64,000 nt of DNA from Cliona cf. orientalis (taxonomy: Eukaryota; Porifera; Demospongiae; Clionaida; Clionaidae): contig OZ005707.1 of the NCBI GenBank assembly GCA_963930775.1, forward strand, positions 4,340,001 to 4,404,000. Direction: 5' to 3'. The translations under genes were made by a program, and so were the position numbers. A model generated the notes under the pieces. The model saw only the letters and a program-made list of their open reading frames with translations, was not told the DNA's origin and searched no databases. Shown here one piece after another: positions 34,370-45,763 of the stretch; the stretch's first letter is position 1; each line of letters begins with the position of its first letter.

Positions 34370-35178
34370 GTTTGTGTTTCCTGTTCGTAGTTAAATCCAT
34401 TACCAAGTTATGGCTGCTTTTATTGCCAGAGGTCGATCGTCTGGAATCACTAATCATAGATATGAAAGTAACACGCCTCCAAATTAACCTTGACCGCAAA
34501 TACGCTCATAAGCAAACACATTTTAAGCTCGGACACATTTTAAGCTCGGACCTGTCCGATGATTGGGACATCATCGCTAAAAGGAAAGACCTATGTAAGA
34601 AAACTAATTGCATGCTGAGTATTTTTTCGAGTTGTGACTATCTCACTAAAGAAAGATTGTTACAGAGCTTTTGTTTATCACTGTATGGCTGTGCTCTATG
34701 GAAAACTTCCTCTCAGCAACTTAGGTCTCTGGAAACCACTTTTAATAACATACTCAGGAAAATTTGGTTGCTTCCTCGCCGCTGCCATACCTCTCTCCTG
34801 CATCTTGTGGCCGGTTTACAGAGCCTGTTCAATGTGGTCATTGAACGCTCTCAAAGAGTCGTGTCACAGGCTTTAAAGTCTTCTTCATTGTTATTGGTTG
34901 ATGTGTTTGGAGAAAGCCAGTCCCTTGCATATACAAGCTTTGGGTATAATACTATGTACGGCTACAGGCACTGGAAAAGATACAAGGAAGCTGACTGTCT
35001 GTGTGCAAATTTCATACGTGATGCTAGACTGTGCCCAAGTGAGAACCGCTACCTTGAGCAAGAGATACTGTATATGTGTTCTGTGTAATAACTCTATTAA
35101 TCTATATTCAATATGTTCTGCTGTTTGCACCTTAAGTGGTGTGTTTCACAATATAATAATAATAATAATAATAAAAAA
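34370..35178 (+). mobile_element. 5'-truncated LINE, reverse-transcriptase C-terminal part
   Basis: The open frame to 35088 encodes the post-RT tail of a LINE ORF2 (KLGHILSSDLSDDWDI, LLQSFCLSLYGCALW, LRSLETTFNNILRKIW, TSFGYNTMYGYRHWK). It is followed by a short 3' UTR and a (ATA)n/A tail at about 35152-35178. The catalytic YADD region is absent, so the copy is dead on arrival. A 17-bp direct repeat (ACACATTTTAAGCTCGG) lies at about 34516-34552. The left limit is uncertain. Confidence 0.8.
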
Positions 35179-35345
35179 ACGCATGCAGCTTCAAACGAAC
35201 TACAGAGTATTGCGAAAACGCAACATCGCTCCAACTTTGGTGGTCGCGCAAGATCGACGATCGTAGCTATTTTCCGTTCTCCCGATATTGGCACTCCAAG
35301 ATTACAAGCAATGCGATAGATTGATCGATCTCACCGACCGATATA

Positions 35346-36051
35346 CCGTATAGCGGGAAACTTTCGATAGAGAAAACGCACGAATTTCGCGATTTTTCGA
35401 AATTCTGGGCATTATTATTATTATTTTTTTTTTTTTCACACACCACTCGAGGTGCAAACGGTGTAAAATACAGTATGTAATAATTAATTAGATAAATTGT
35501 TAGTGAATTAGATAAGTATAGCACATACCGTATGGCCGGAAATTTTCGAGGGAGCCAATTTTCGCGGTTTTCGCGGTTGACTGGCGATCCACGAAAATTA
35601 AATCCGCGAAATAAAAAGCCTAAACGCACGCGCGCACGCGCGATAACAGGGGGCGTGGCCATCGTGGTGCATGCCGCTGCTCAGCTGGATTGATCTAACA
35701 GCTAACTCTCATGCAATTTCTCGATCTCCAGCTCTGCTAAGTACAAGTATAAGATCGATCGATCGATCGCTTGCTGTTTTTTCGGCCGGTCCTGAGCTGC
35801 GGCGCGCGTGCAGTAAGAGGTGGAGCAACCCTGGAACGTCCATCCGCGAAAATTAGATCGCGAAATCTTTGAAGATGGGCCTTCCGCGAAAATTGGATCC
35901 CTCGAAAATTTCCGGCCATACGGTATAATTTATGTCCTCCATAAGACGATGTTATGCGACCAGTTTCAACATTCCGCGATTTACTCCGCGAAATGCACCT
36001 TTCCTACCGATCCGCGAAAGTTTCCTCCCTCGAAAATTTCCCGCTATACGG
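35346..36051. repeat. CCGTATAGCGGGAAA MITE (outer of a nested pair)
   Basis: TA-CCGTATAGCGGGAAACTTTCG (as CCGTATAGCGGGAAACTTTC) at the left and the inverse CCCGCTATACGG-TA at the right. It is interrupted by the related but distinct element at 35528-35923. Confidence 0.85.
35528..35923. repeat. CCGTATGGCCGGAAATTTTCG MITE (inner)
   Basis: TA-CCGTATGGCCGGAAATTTTC at the left, AAATTTCCGGCCATACGG-TA at the right. It is inserted in the element above. The interior has a GATCGATCGATCG run and a GTGGTGCATGC block. Confidence 0.85.
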
Positions 36052-36176
36052 TACCGTAGGATTGGAGTATTTTTAGTGCGATTTTGCGAATTTTATCGAA
36101 ATCACAATAAACATGCGCAATAGGGCGGCCGGCCGAGCGTACACGTGGTCATAATTGCGATCGATTCGCTAGTATA

Positions 36177-36534
36177 GTTGCGTTTACGGACCTCCGAGAT
36201 TTCACCAGTTTTTCCGCGGAAGTTCTCCCAGTGGGATATCAATGTTGGAACATCAGAAGGTTGCTCTCCGCGAGCTCTATCCAATGGCGCTTGTATCGCG
36301 ATCGTAGGCAAAACCGTTACGAAGCCACGCCCACCTAAACTTTCTCCATAGAAACTTAATACAAGCAAAAATGAAGCTAGCGGCGATTCCGCGCAACCGA
36401 TTTGCAAGGTTAAGGCTTCGTAGATAGCTTTTTCATTGAGCTTTTTATGCAATTTGTTTCATGAGAGTACTCCTAGCCAGAGCCGAGATATTCACGATCT
36501 ACTGCAGGCCCTTGGAGGTCCGTAATCGCTATTT
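36177..36534. repeat. Short inverted-repeat element, TTACGGACCTCC ends
   Basis: TTTACGGACCTCCGAG near 36186 and TTGGAGGTCCGTAATC near 36513 are inverse. The interior is unique here. Boundaries are approximate. Confidence 0.4.
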
Positions 36535-36769
36535 GAAGCCAGAGAGAAGTACGCTGCTCTACGAAGGGGTGATAGCTCTTCCTCTACTAGATCGTGCCCA
36601 GACCCCACCCTCGCGCTCGATGGTGGAGGGACACCCTCACCCTATGCTCTTCACTAATGCTTATGCACTTATTGTTATGCCCCACCTCTACCCCAAGTCG
36701 GGACCAGATAGGGGATTTTGTAAGGGGCTTGATAGCAAGATTTGTCCCGAGGGTTGAGGGTTTGTACTA

Positions 36770-36986
36770 TCGTATAACCGGAAATTTTGGTGGGGAATTA
36801 AATTTGGGGATTTTGGCGGTATATAATATTACAACCGCCAAATTAAAATCCGCCAAAATTTCCTACTCGCATATAATCCGTATGGCGATTCTGTACCGAA
36901 CCGCCAAATTTAAATCCGCCAATATTCTTGCAATAGCGATTTGGGGCTCAACCGCCAAATTTAATTCCCGCCAATATTTCCGGCTA
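36770..36986. repeat. MITE with TCGTATAACCGGAAATTTTGG ends
   Basis: TA-TCGTATAACCGGAAATTTTG at the left and CAATATTTCCGGCTATA at the right. Internal GCCAAATTTAAATCCGCC words repeat in alternating orientation. A lone related end lies at 39375-39420. MITE A copy 2 begins at its right tip. Confidence 0.7.
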
Positions 36987-37327
36987 TAATAAGGAGGGGA
37001 AGAGAGTATCGAACGCGCTATATACTCCGTACAAGATGTTTTCGGAAAGTCACGCGCCAGGAATTCAAAAATTGACCAATCAGAGCGCTCGATTCAAATG
37101 GTAAGTTGTGGGCGTGGCCTCGAGTGCAAGCTAACGCGAGCGCGATTTCGACCGAAAGCACGAGCAGATCATAATATTAAACGAGCGTTTATGAAGAATT
37201 TAGCATAAAACTCATGAAAAACGCCTATTCTTCTCAGTTCTAAGAAAAATCAAGTGTTTAGCACCTTGGGCTAGTCACGTGCGCACGGCTGCAAGTCACG
37301 TTACTTGCCTAAAACTTTACACGGGAT

Positions 37328-37960
37328 CAGGAGCGCATGATAAAATTAAATAATGAAGAGGAGGAGGAGGGGAAGGGAAGGAGCGCGAAGCGCCCACGCG
37401 AAAGATTAAAAATTCAAAATTTTCCCACGGTAGTCGCGTTACTAAGTTTAGAACAATGGCGCAACGCGCATGGCGCTAACCGGCCAGATGCTAGACGAGT
37501 CAGCAATTTTTACAATGGACACGAGAAGCTAGTCATGTCTGAGAGACTCTGTGGAGCTCGTCTGCAAATCGAAAGAAGTGGCAGTATGCCCCGATCATTC
37601 TGATTTAACACCCCCTCTCCAAACACGCGATCGGACTCGACGAGTACGTACTTTCTGTCTATCAATTATACGTACTTACTTTCACTTGGCATGGATCAAC
37701 TCGTTTGGTACCTGTACTGTACTAATAGCTCGCGATCGCGAAGCCAGTCTTGTCCACAGCGACTACCTTCTCGTCCATTGTCCAACGCTGACTCGTCTGG
37801 CATCTGGCCGGTTAGCGCCATGCGCGTTGCGCCATTATTCTAAACTTAGTAATGCGACTACCGTGGGAAAATTTTGAATTTTTATTCTTTCGCGTGGGCG
37901 CTTCGCGCTCCTTCCCTTCCCCTCCTCCTCTTCATTATTAAATTTTATCATGCGCTCCTG
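37328..37960. mobile_element. hAT-like MITE with 165-bp arms (CAGGAGCGC tips)
   Basis: CAGGAGCGCATGATAAAATT at the left and its inverse at the right, with about 165 bp of near-perfect arms. CAG...CTG tips and an imperfect 7-8 bp flank (acgggat / acggggt) suggest hAT. Inserted in MITE A copy 2. Confidence 0.8.
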
Positions 37961-37968
37961 ACGGGGTA

Positions 37969-38761
37969 TCGGGCGTACCCAGGATTTAATACAGGGGGTT
38001 TCTAAGCGAAGCGCGCGCGAAAAATTTAGCGAACACGCCCACTTTGGGGCCACACCCTCTAATTAACGATCGCCGTTTAGCATGTTTTAGCAAGGGGGCT
38101 TGTCCAAAGTTCTTGTGGAAAAATTAACGTCATTATGACGTTAGGGGGGAGGGGATCTTGGTCCATGACGTTTACAACTGCATTGTCAGCAGACTTGAGC
38201 TTTAGCTATGATTATGCATTCTTGTGGTTGAAGAAGTCTAGACATGCCTCCAGCAGTGTCAAAATTTGCATTTTAGTTACAGCTGTGTCAAGCACTACAT
38301 AACTAAAACTGTGCACGAAGGAAGAAACTATCAAAGAAGCACAGGTATAGAATGAATCCATGAAGACATAGCTAGCACTGTAGAATACAAGTGAATACCG
38401 AATGTGTAGGCTAAATGGAGCAGAATCAGTTTCAGTGTGAATCTATACTGAAATGCTGTGACGTTAAGGGGGGGGGAGGGGATAAAAAGTTAACGTCATA
38501 ATGGCGTTAATTTTTCCACAAGAACTTTGGACAAGTCCCCTAACAGTTGGCCAGATTCTCAAAGATTTTAGCAAAGAAACACAAGGAAAGACACCAGAGG
38601 AGAGTTCTAAGCTAAGGTTTAAGAGATTTTAGTGCCTGCAGATGGAATCTGGAAACCAAGGGGGCTTCCTATAGCAGCTAAGTCACGGTACTAAGATAAT
38701 ACTGAATCTGACTGCCAAGGGGGTTTCCGGGCAACGAGGAAACAACTAAGGTACGCCCCTG
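37969..38761. mobile_element. hAT-like element with GGGGCGTACC tips
   Basis: CGGGCGTACCCAGGATTT at the left and AAGGTACGCCCCTG at the right. No coding frame. It lies directly beside the previous element inside MITE A and is itself interrupted by the MITE at 38094-38541. Exact tips are uncertain. Confidence 0.6.
38094..38541. repeat. MITE with GGGGACTTGTCCAAAGTTC ends
   Basis: Arms of about 50 bp: GGGGGCTTGTCCAAAGTTCT with TTAACGTCATTATGACGTTA inside at the left, and the inverse at the right. It is the innermost element of the nest. Confidence 0.85.
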
Positions 38762-38903
38762 GGTATATAGTGCATTCGACACTCTCTTCTCCTTATTATT
38801 TACTCTTGGGTATGTCTTTTGGTACTGTGTCTGTAACTTCTACGCAGATGTGCATCATTTTACAAAGATCCCTACTGATCCCCTATCTACAGTACTCCTG
38901 ATC

Positions 38904-39218
38904 CATAGTTGCCAAGTGTCCCGGTTTGGCCGGGACATTCCCGGTTTTTGGCTCTATGTCCCAGTTTACCTGATTTTGCAGCATTGTCACGGAATCCAGC
39001 TCTATTGCACAAATGGAAGTGTGGCACAAGCATAAACATAAACTCAGTATACTATCGAATTTCAGCCCGTATATCACGATGTTTAGTGGGTGTGGCAATA
39101 CATTATCGCCCGAAAGTGGGTGTGGTCGTCCGAAAGTGGGCGTGGTCAATAAAATTTCGCGCGCGTTAATTATATATTGTACATTGTCCCGGTCTCTCTC
39201 ATAAACTTGGCAACTATG
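38904..39218. repeat. MITE, TAGTTGCCAAG family (copy 4)
   Basis: CATAGTTGCCAAGTGTCCCG and ACTTGGCAACTATG ends. The interior matches copies 1 and 2 (GTGGGTGTGGTCGTC, AAACTCAGTATACT). Confidence 0.85.
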
Positions 39219-39229
39219 CTGATCATGAA

Positions 39230-40074
39230 GCCCTTTCAACAAGCTTTTTCTTTAATAGTCGCCATCTTCAGCTTACGAACTCTGTTAACTAATTACTATA
39301 CTATTTTTGTACTTTAATATATCCTGCTGCATCTGTTGTGGTGTGTCTTATCAAATAAATAATAATAATAGACCACCAAACTGCCAAATTTAATTCCCCG
39401 CCAAAATTTCCGGCTATACAGTAGTGTATGGCAGCCTTGATTATCTAGGTCATCCTACCAGAACGCTGTTCAATGCAACACTCCTAATAGGCTGCCTATT
39501 CCTGTATGATGGGTGTGACTATATAGTATGCGCACAGGCAGATCACCTATGGCCACACCCACAATCGTCAGCTGGAAGCTTTGAAGCAAGCAATTACGTA
39601 CAAAATGATCGCAATAGTTTGCCTGATGAACACCCACACTAGAGACCATTGTTCGTGGCTACCGGAATAAACTGTTCATACGCTTCACGCTTCGAATTCT
39701 TTTCAGGGAGCCTCCAATGGCTGAATTGAATGATCGCACGATAATTTGGCCACGCCCCTTTTAGTGAAACCACACCCACTTAATTGCCGTGAAGCAAAGC
39801 AGCAATCAGAAAACGTGGAGAAATCAGTGGAACTCTAGTTTATCAGTCAGATTTTATATGTCAGATCGAGGGTTTTTTTGGTTAGAAGGGGGTGGTACGT
39901 AGGCCTGTATGCCTGTATGTTGTCTTGGCTGGAGGGGGGGGGGTGCTTGAGCACCCCGAGCACCCCTGCTTTTTAGGCTTGTCAGCTTCGCCTACAACTT
40001 GTTTCACCTCTTTGTTGGCGGCAGCAATACTGGAAGAGTAGATAGACGACCTTCAGGCTTTGGTAGCGTGGAGC
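39230..40074. other. Unassigned repeat-rich stretch
   Basis: About 39236-39370 looks like a LINE 3' end, ending in ATAAATAATAATAATA. 39375-39420 is a lone MITE end. About 39931-39965 is a G10 tract with a GGTGCTTGAGCACC palindrome that recurs, inverted and diverged, near 30257-30293. No gene is seen. Confidence 0.4.
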
Positions 40075-40260
40075 TAGTCTCGTGACCCAGCCCCCTAAAA
40101 CGCACCACAAGCTACAGTTAAACGATTACCTACGCGAAAGACGCGCGCTAGTTGGGGGGTTGGGCTTTGGTGCGCGTGCACCGCGAAATATAGTTTCATA
40201 CGCAAAGTTTACGTGAACGTTAATTACATTCCAACGCGTCTACGTAGGGTCACGAGACTA
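40075..40260. mobile_element. MULE-like foldback, 186 bp
   Basis: Tips TAGTCTCGTGACCC and GGGTCACGAGACTA, flanked by a perfect 9-bp duplication gcgtggagc (40066-40074, 40261-40269). Confidence 0.85.
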
Positions 40261-41232
40261 GCGTGGAGCTCGGCTGAAAATACTTCAACAGGAACATCGC
40301 GATCGATGGCTGACACCTAGCTTAGCTAGCCGCGTAGTTACGTGGGTAAGTGTAAAACCTAGTATATACCTGGACTGGATATGACACGTGATGTATGTCA
40401 CACCCGTTTAGGTATGCCACGCCCCAAATTTCGCCGTTCGCTGGTGGTCGAAAATCCGCAAAATTTGCGAAAGTTTCCCGCTATACGGTGTCATAGTCCC
40501 CCTGGACACTGTACCCTAGGGTAGTATGTCCCCGGGGACGGTTAAATATATGTTTGCTTAAAAGTAACAAAAATACCTCGAGTTACTCTAGGGAAGGATT
40601 TAAGCAACCATTACCTCGAGTTACTCTAGGGATGGAATTAAGCAAAACACACCTAGAGTTACTCTAGGGGAGGTTTTAAGCAACCAGCTCTTTGCTTAAA
40701 ACGCTGGTAATAATACACACGTATCTATATTATATCTCAGGGCCGTTTAACGCAAAGTGATACAACGATCGAAAATCGTACAAACGACGCAGTCGTAACA
40801 AACCACGCCCCTTCATTAAACGACGCTAGTCTCAATTGCGCACCTACTTCTCGGCATGCGCATGCGCACTAGATGGCTAGAACCGCTGGTAAATTTGGAG
40901 GGAAAGAGCTAATGAAGCTGCAGGCAGTTGTTGTTGGCCCACTTCTATACCAGTGCTTTTCAGCACTACTAATAATCTAAGTCACACTCATTGGATGGTA
41001 TGAACATTAACAATCGCAAGGAGATCAAGATGGTGCATCCCTGAAACATTGTTGTAGCTAAGTTGCCTTGATCCACATCCCCCTAGTGGCTAGTTTAAAC
41101 GGTTATTACATACTATGTCATATTAGCTTTGTGCTATCTGTACATCCTTTGCTATCAAGAAGCAAGAAATATATTAATTATACAGAGCATGAATCATACA
41201 GCAATCAAGCTATTATCAGACTACCATATACA

Positions 41233-41512
41233 TTCTAATTGCAGCGCCACCCTAATTTAAGCGTCACTTGGAGGTACGTTAATTAACAACAATTATATCA
41301 CTCTAAATATAGCGCCAGCTAGAACAAGTACACGCTCACCTCAAAATCGCCAGGCATGATCCTAGACAGATAGCATACAATAAAGTTAACTATAGAATTT
41401 CATTCTAATTAGTAAGCGCCACAGACACGTAGCTAGTATAATTTTTGCATTCTAATTTAAGCGCCAAACCGTGTCCTAAATTATATTTTTGGCGCCGTAA
41501 TAAGAATCTATA
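41233..41512. repeat. MITE-like stretch with TCTAATTTAAGCGCC words
   Basis: ATTCTAATTGCAGCGCCACC at the left and GGCGCCGTAATAAGAAT at the right, with repeated AATTTAAGCG.CA between. Similar to 44554-44828. Confidence 0.5.
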
Positions 41513-41527
41513 TGGTAGCTAAGTGAT

Positions 41528-42853
41528 TACTACAGTTGACTTATCAACCCATGCATAGTAGCAGCTATAATTCATAGTAATTATTATAGTGAAGCGACAA
41601 CGTATAAATCCCATCTACTCCTTTGTCCCATGTACTTGATGACAATACTCTCTTTAGTACTCTTGTTGAAACAATTTTTACATAATATGAGCGATTGACG
41701 ACCTTTACCAGAAAACGCTTTTTTCAAAATTGAGATCATTTTTTTTCCATGCGTTGTTTTAGATTAAGTACGGTATTCAACATTAATTTTCTCCAATGCA
41801 GTAGCTATATATAAAGGCCACCATATTAACACCAGACCACCAATGAGAGCGGGTTAGTGAAATTGTTTTAATATTCAGCTCTACAGTAGCTAGCTAGTAC
41901 AAGATTGTTGCATAGTAAGCTTATACCTTATCCGTTTTATTTCAAGATTGGGTTGACCTTCATCTTTGTACCCCTATAAGACTTAATTGTAGCTAACCTG
42001 GATAAAGTTTTCAAGTTAAGCTTGAGCAAATGCAATAATATGCAAACATGACAATTACAGCAGTTGACAATGTACTCAATATTGCCCCGACAAGAGCACT
42101 AAAGAGTGAGTACCATCATCAAGTACATGGTACAAACAAAGTGCTGATTCAGGATTTTTTGAAGCAGGGTGCTGGGGCAAAATTTAATGACGACAGTTAG
42201 GCCAAGTGATCTTTTCCCTTGTTGTCGATAATCTATAGCTAAGCAAGCAGTTTGTCTCACTCTGACTCAGTATCAAGCCTCTGATCTTGCTAGAAATAAT
42301 ATTATAATACTCGTGCATCCTTGAAGTGTCAAGTTTAGTCTGAAATAATATAATTATTATGGTACACGTCAAAGGCATAATCATGTTAAATTTTGTACAA
42401 TGTCATATATAATGACATTCTTCCAAAATGAATTGTAATAATAATGTCCTATCCAGGAGCATGACAATCGAGTCCAATTAACATCGCGGTAACATGCATG
42501 TTTGTCATTTTGAATACTAAGTCTATTATTATTATAGCTACACAGTTGTGATTAGAAATCATAATTATGGTAATACATAGCTACTAGCTAATCCCATGAA
42601 TCATGGTGAGATTCTGGAATTCAGGCATGCAAGTGCTGGATTCTGATTATTATTTTATAGACGTCACCATTATGAATGTCTGGGAGCCTGGCTAGCCACC
42701 CATTTCATCCCCCACCTTCCCACTCAGCCCCTCCTATAAGGAGTTACTTTACTAGAGGTGGGGTTTAGCTATAGCTAAATTATATGTTGTCGCTTCACTA
42801 CATTCCATAATTGTATATAGCTGCCACCATTGGTTGATCAGTCAACTGTAGTA
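41528..42853. mobile_element. 1.3-kb inverted-repeat element inside the 2.9-kb element
   Basis: TACTACAGTTGACTTATCAA to GAAGCGACAACGTATA (41528-41606) is inverted at 42782-42853. Arms of about 75 bp are imperfect. No coding frame of note lies between them. Confidence 0.6.
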
Positions 42854-43951
42854 TGTCAGGTAATAGCTAGTTTGATTTCTGTATGATTCATGCTGGGCAC
42901 TGGGGAGAAAACCGTGTGGATCAAGCTAGAACCAAGCAAAATATCAGCTCAAATTGGAGTTCATTGGAATTCTCTCCACAAACTGACCGCAAGCCCGCCG
43001 AAAAATTCATCGACCACGCCCCTTATTATGCGTGAGAGAGAAAACAGAGATATCTGAAGAACAAAGCAAAATATCAGCTCAAATTGGATTTCATTGGAAT
43101 TCTCGCAAAAAAAGACTGTAGTCTAGTGCGCATGCGCATGCTCAGGTGCACTAGCGTCGTTTAATGAAGGGGCGTGGTTTGTTACGACTGCGGCGTTTGT
43201 GCGATTTTTGATTGTTGTATCACTTTGCGTTAAACGGCCCTGAGATATAATAATGTGTGTATTATTACCAGCGTTTTAAGCAAAGAGCTGGTTGCTTAAA
43301 ACCTCCCCTAGAGTAACTCTAGGTGTGTTTTGCTTAATTCCATCCCTAGAGTAACTCGAGGTAATGGTTGCTTAAATCCTTCCCTAGAGTAACTCGAGGT
43401 ATTTTATCCAATTTTAAGCAAAAAATGCCACGACCCCCGGGGACGTACTTCAGGTGTCTCCGTAGGACATTTGACACTAGAGTCACGTGTCCTTTCTAGG
43501 GCAAAGGGCCTGGGCACGAAATGTGTCTCCATAGTCTGGTGTGGTCATACATGTACTAGCGTAAAATAAGAAATATTACCTTTAGGGAAGATTTTATGCC
43601 ATCAATGCCTTCAGGCATAAAGGGAAGATTTTACACCATCATCCCCGTTCTGTACATAACAGAAACATTTTAGCTTGCAAAGAATTTCAGCGCATATTCC
43701 CTTGTGTGCAATCAATGTAATATGTGCATATACAGGGAAGATTTTACGCCAACTTAATTTCCGAGACATTATTACTAGGGTCCTACCCCTTCCCCTGATG
43801 TGGGATATAATATGTAACATAATAGTACAGTGATTACAGTTCCAATACATTACTCCCATAGGCAAGAGTACGGATTACAGCTGTAATTGTACTCTTGCTC
43901 TATAATTGGTACTCCTGCTATAGCCTGGGGCAAAATTTATGCTATTATCAA

Positions 43952-44119
43952 TTAATCACACACTTCAATCCTCGTACGATTAGGGCAGCAACAGTACTCT
44001 TACATGTACACGTACGGCCAAATAGCACTCGCTATCGCTCGTGCTATTACTGACCATACTCGTACAAGTAAAGAGTACTGATTACTGCCCTAATTGTACT
44101 CTGAAGTGTGTGATTAATT
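43952..44119. repeat. 168-bp MITE with perfect 17-bp ends
   Basis: ATTAATCACACACTTCA at the left and its exact inverse at the right. The next inner block (AGAGTACAATTAGGGCAG type) is also roughly inverted. Confidence 0.75.
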
Positions 44120-44270
44120 ATACTAATGGGAAGATTTTACGCCAATTACATGGCTGGCATAAAATCTTCCATTATGACTGTACACAGTCAAGAGGAGCAG
44201 ATATTACGCTGTCATAGTTTCTTCAATTTATCTTTATTAGTAGGGTCCTATCTCCTCCCCTGATGTGGGA

Positions 44271-44985
44271 TATTGTATGGCGGGTAATTTTCGTGGGGTG
44301 CTAGCTAATTGTCGTTATTTTCGTGATTGACTTGGCAGTCACGAAATTTTCCCACCCACGAAAATTAATGCCTAGGGTGATATGGTACTATGCGAGTCCA
44401 TGATGATGGGCGTGGCCACAAACATCGTGGCAGCACGGCCAACACTTTCCAGTATAGCAAGCAACAGTAGCCACTGTTATCCAGCTGATAGATGTTCGAT
44501 ACTAATATTCTTCTATCTCATGTTATTTGTCCAAGTCTCTGTAGATATGGCTTACCGTACTTACTGTAATTTAGGTGGCACTGTAATATAAGCGCCGTCT
44601 GGCCATTTATGGTATTTTTCCCTTCTAAATATAGCGCCAAGCGTCGACGGAATTATTTTTAGGTGGCGCTTAGGAATTACAATTCGGTACTATGTACCAC
44701 ACGCCACTGTTATTTCTAAGTGCCACTCTAATATAAGCGCCATTCGCCATCGAAGCGAGTTTTTAATGCTTGAATGTAAGCGCCGAGCGAGGTCGGAATT
44801 ATTTTTTCTGGCGCTTAAATTACAGTAGTAACAAAGAAGATCGCGAGCGCGTGTATCGATTACATCATCGTTTGTGCAGCAGTGCCACGGCCCTGGACTG
44901 GTTGCTGTCACGAAATTTAAAACCACGAAAATTAATTTTGAGGGGCTTTTCGAACTTTCTACGAAAATTACCCGCCATAAAACCT
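44271..44985. repeat. CCGTATGGCGGGTAATTTTCG MITE, copy 2 (interrupted)
   Basis: The left end is TTGTATGGCGGGTAATTTTC and the right end AAAATTACCCGCCATA. Collinear with copy 1 at 12052 except for the insertion at 44554-44828. Confidence 0.85.
44554..44828. repeat. MITE with ACTGTAATTTAAGCGCC ends
   Basis: Defined by comparison with the uninterrupted copy at 12052: the extra sequence starts near TACCGTACTTACTGTAATTT and ends GGCGCTTAAATTACAGTA. The interior repeats TAATATAAGCGCC words. Confidence 0.75.
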
Positions 44986-45737
44986 TTACCTTGATCCTCA
45001 ATGTCCCAGGCCTACCATGTCCGAGGAAGGATCAGGGGTGTTGATTTGGCGCTATGGGATCGCAATTGGTGCCATAACACATCCTTGATACAGCTGTAGC
45101 CTATTGTAAGAACCTAGCTACAGCTGTGTCAAGGATGAAATTTGCAGTGCCAAAACTTGCTTCCTATAGTCAATAGCTAAATGATTCTTCAGTTGTAGGT
45201 ATAGCTCTCTTCTTTTAGCATAAATTTTGCTAAAGAAAGGCAGTACGTAGCTACGTTCATTGGCCTAAATTTATACTAGATAGAGAGCATTCAAAGTTTT
45301 AGTAGTTATGTGCTTGCCCTCTCATATCACCACCCAAACATTAAATTTTTGGGCAGAAGCAGCTATTACTTTAAAATTTTTCTAAGCTGAAGGGAAATCA
45401 AATGCAAACATCACCAAAAGAGAATGGCACAATGTTTTGATATCCAAAAATATGTCCAACCCCTGGACGATCCTCCCCTAATTTTACAGTGGGATACAGT
45501 AGATACATAATATTGTACATAACCGAATAGCTATGCTGTACTGGAACAATAGGTTAGCTAATTCTATTTTGTTCGTCATCAAATGAACGTTTGTGTAAAT
45601 GTGAGCTTTTGTGTGCGGTGCCAAGCTGTATTTCGCCACCAAATGTTGTCTTCAACCTAAAAAAATTTCAACACCCATGAAGGATATTACCTTTGACTTC
45701 CACCATAGAGACTATGGACCACTGACCTTGGAAAGGT

Positions 45738-45763
45738 GGGGGGGGGGGGGGGGGGGGGGGGGG
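45738..45763 (+). repeat. Poly(G) tract, 26 G
   Basis: The longest single-base run in the window. A variable-length, quadruplex-prone tract inside the 2.9-kb element. Confidence 0.85.

Larger units (their letters stand above)
36987..38798. mobile_element. MITE A copy 2, hosting nested insertions
   Basis: The left part matches 8183-8520 and the right part (TATATAGTGCATTCGACACT to CCTTATTA) matches its end. About 1.4 kb of other elements (37328-38761) separates the two parts. Confidence 0.85.
40495..43470. mobile_element. 2.9-kb long-TIR element with spaced palindromic iterons
   Basis: Inverted arms at about 40528-40873 and 43126-43443 share GTCCCCGGGG, the iteron block, CAGGGCCGTTTAACGCAAAG and a GCATGCGCATGCGCACTAGA end. 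Each arm holds three 17-bp dyads (CCTMGAGTWACTCKAGG) at exactly 38-bp spacing: 40576, 40614, 40652 and 43307, 43345, 43383. The interior has no gene but holds another inverted pair (41528-42853) and a 45-bp direct repeat (from about 42928 and 43064). Superfamily unknown. Confidence 0.8.

Noticed and set aside
35671-36123. Overlapping 60-80 aa frames
   Set aside because: They fall within the nested CCGTA-tipped MITEs at 35346-36051.
37337-38053. Frames of 72-108 aa with the same peptide on both strands
   Set aside because: They arise from the 165-bp inverted arms of the hAT-like element.
40576-43399. Possible CRISPR-like array (regular 38-bp spacing)
   Set aside because: The spacers are themselves repeated, there are only three units per arm, and the arms are inverted copies in a eukaryotic transposon context.
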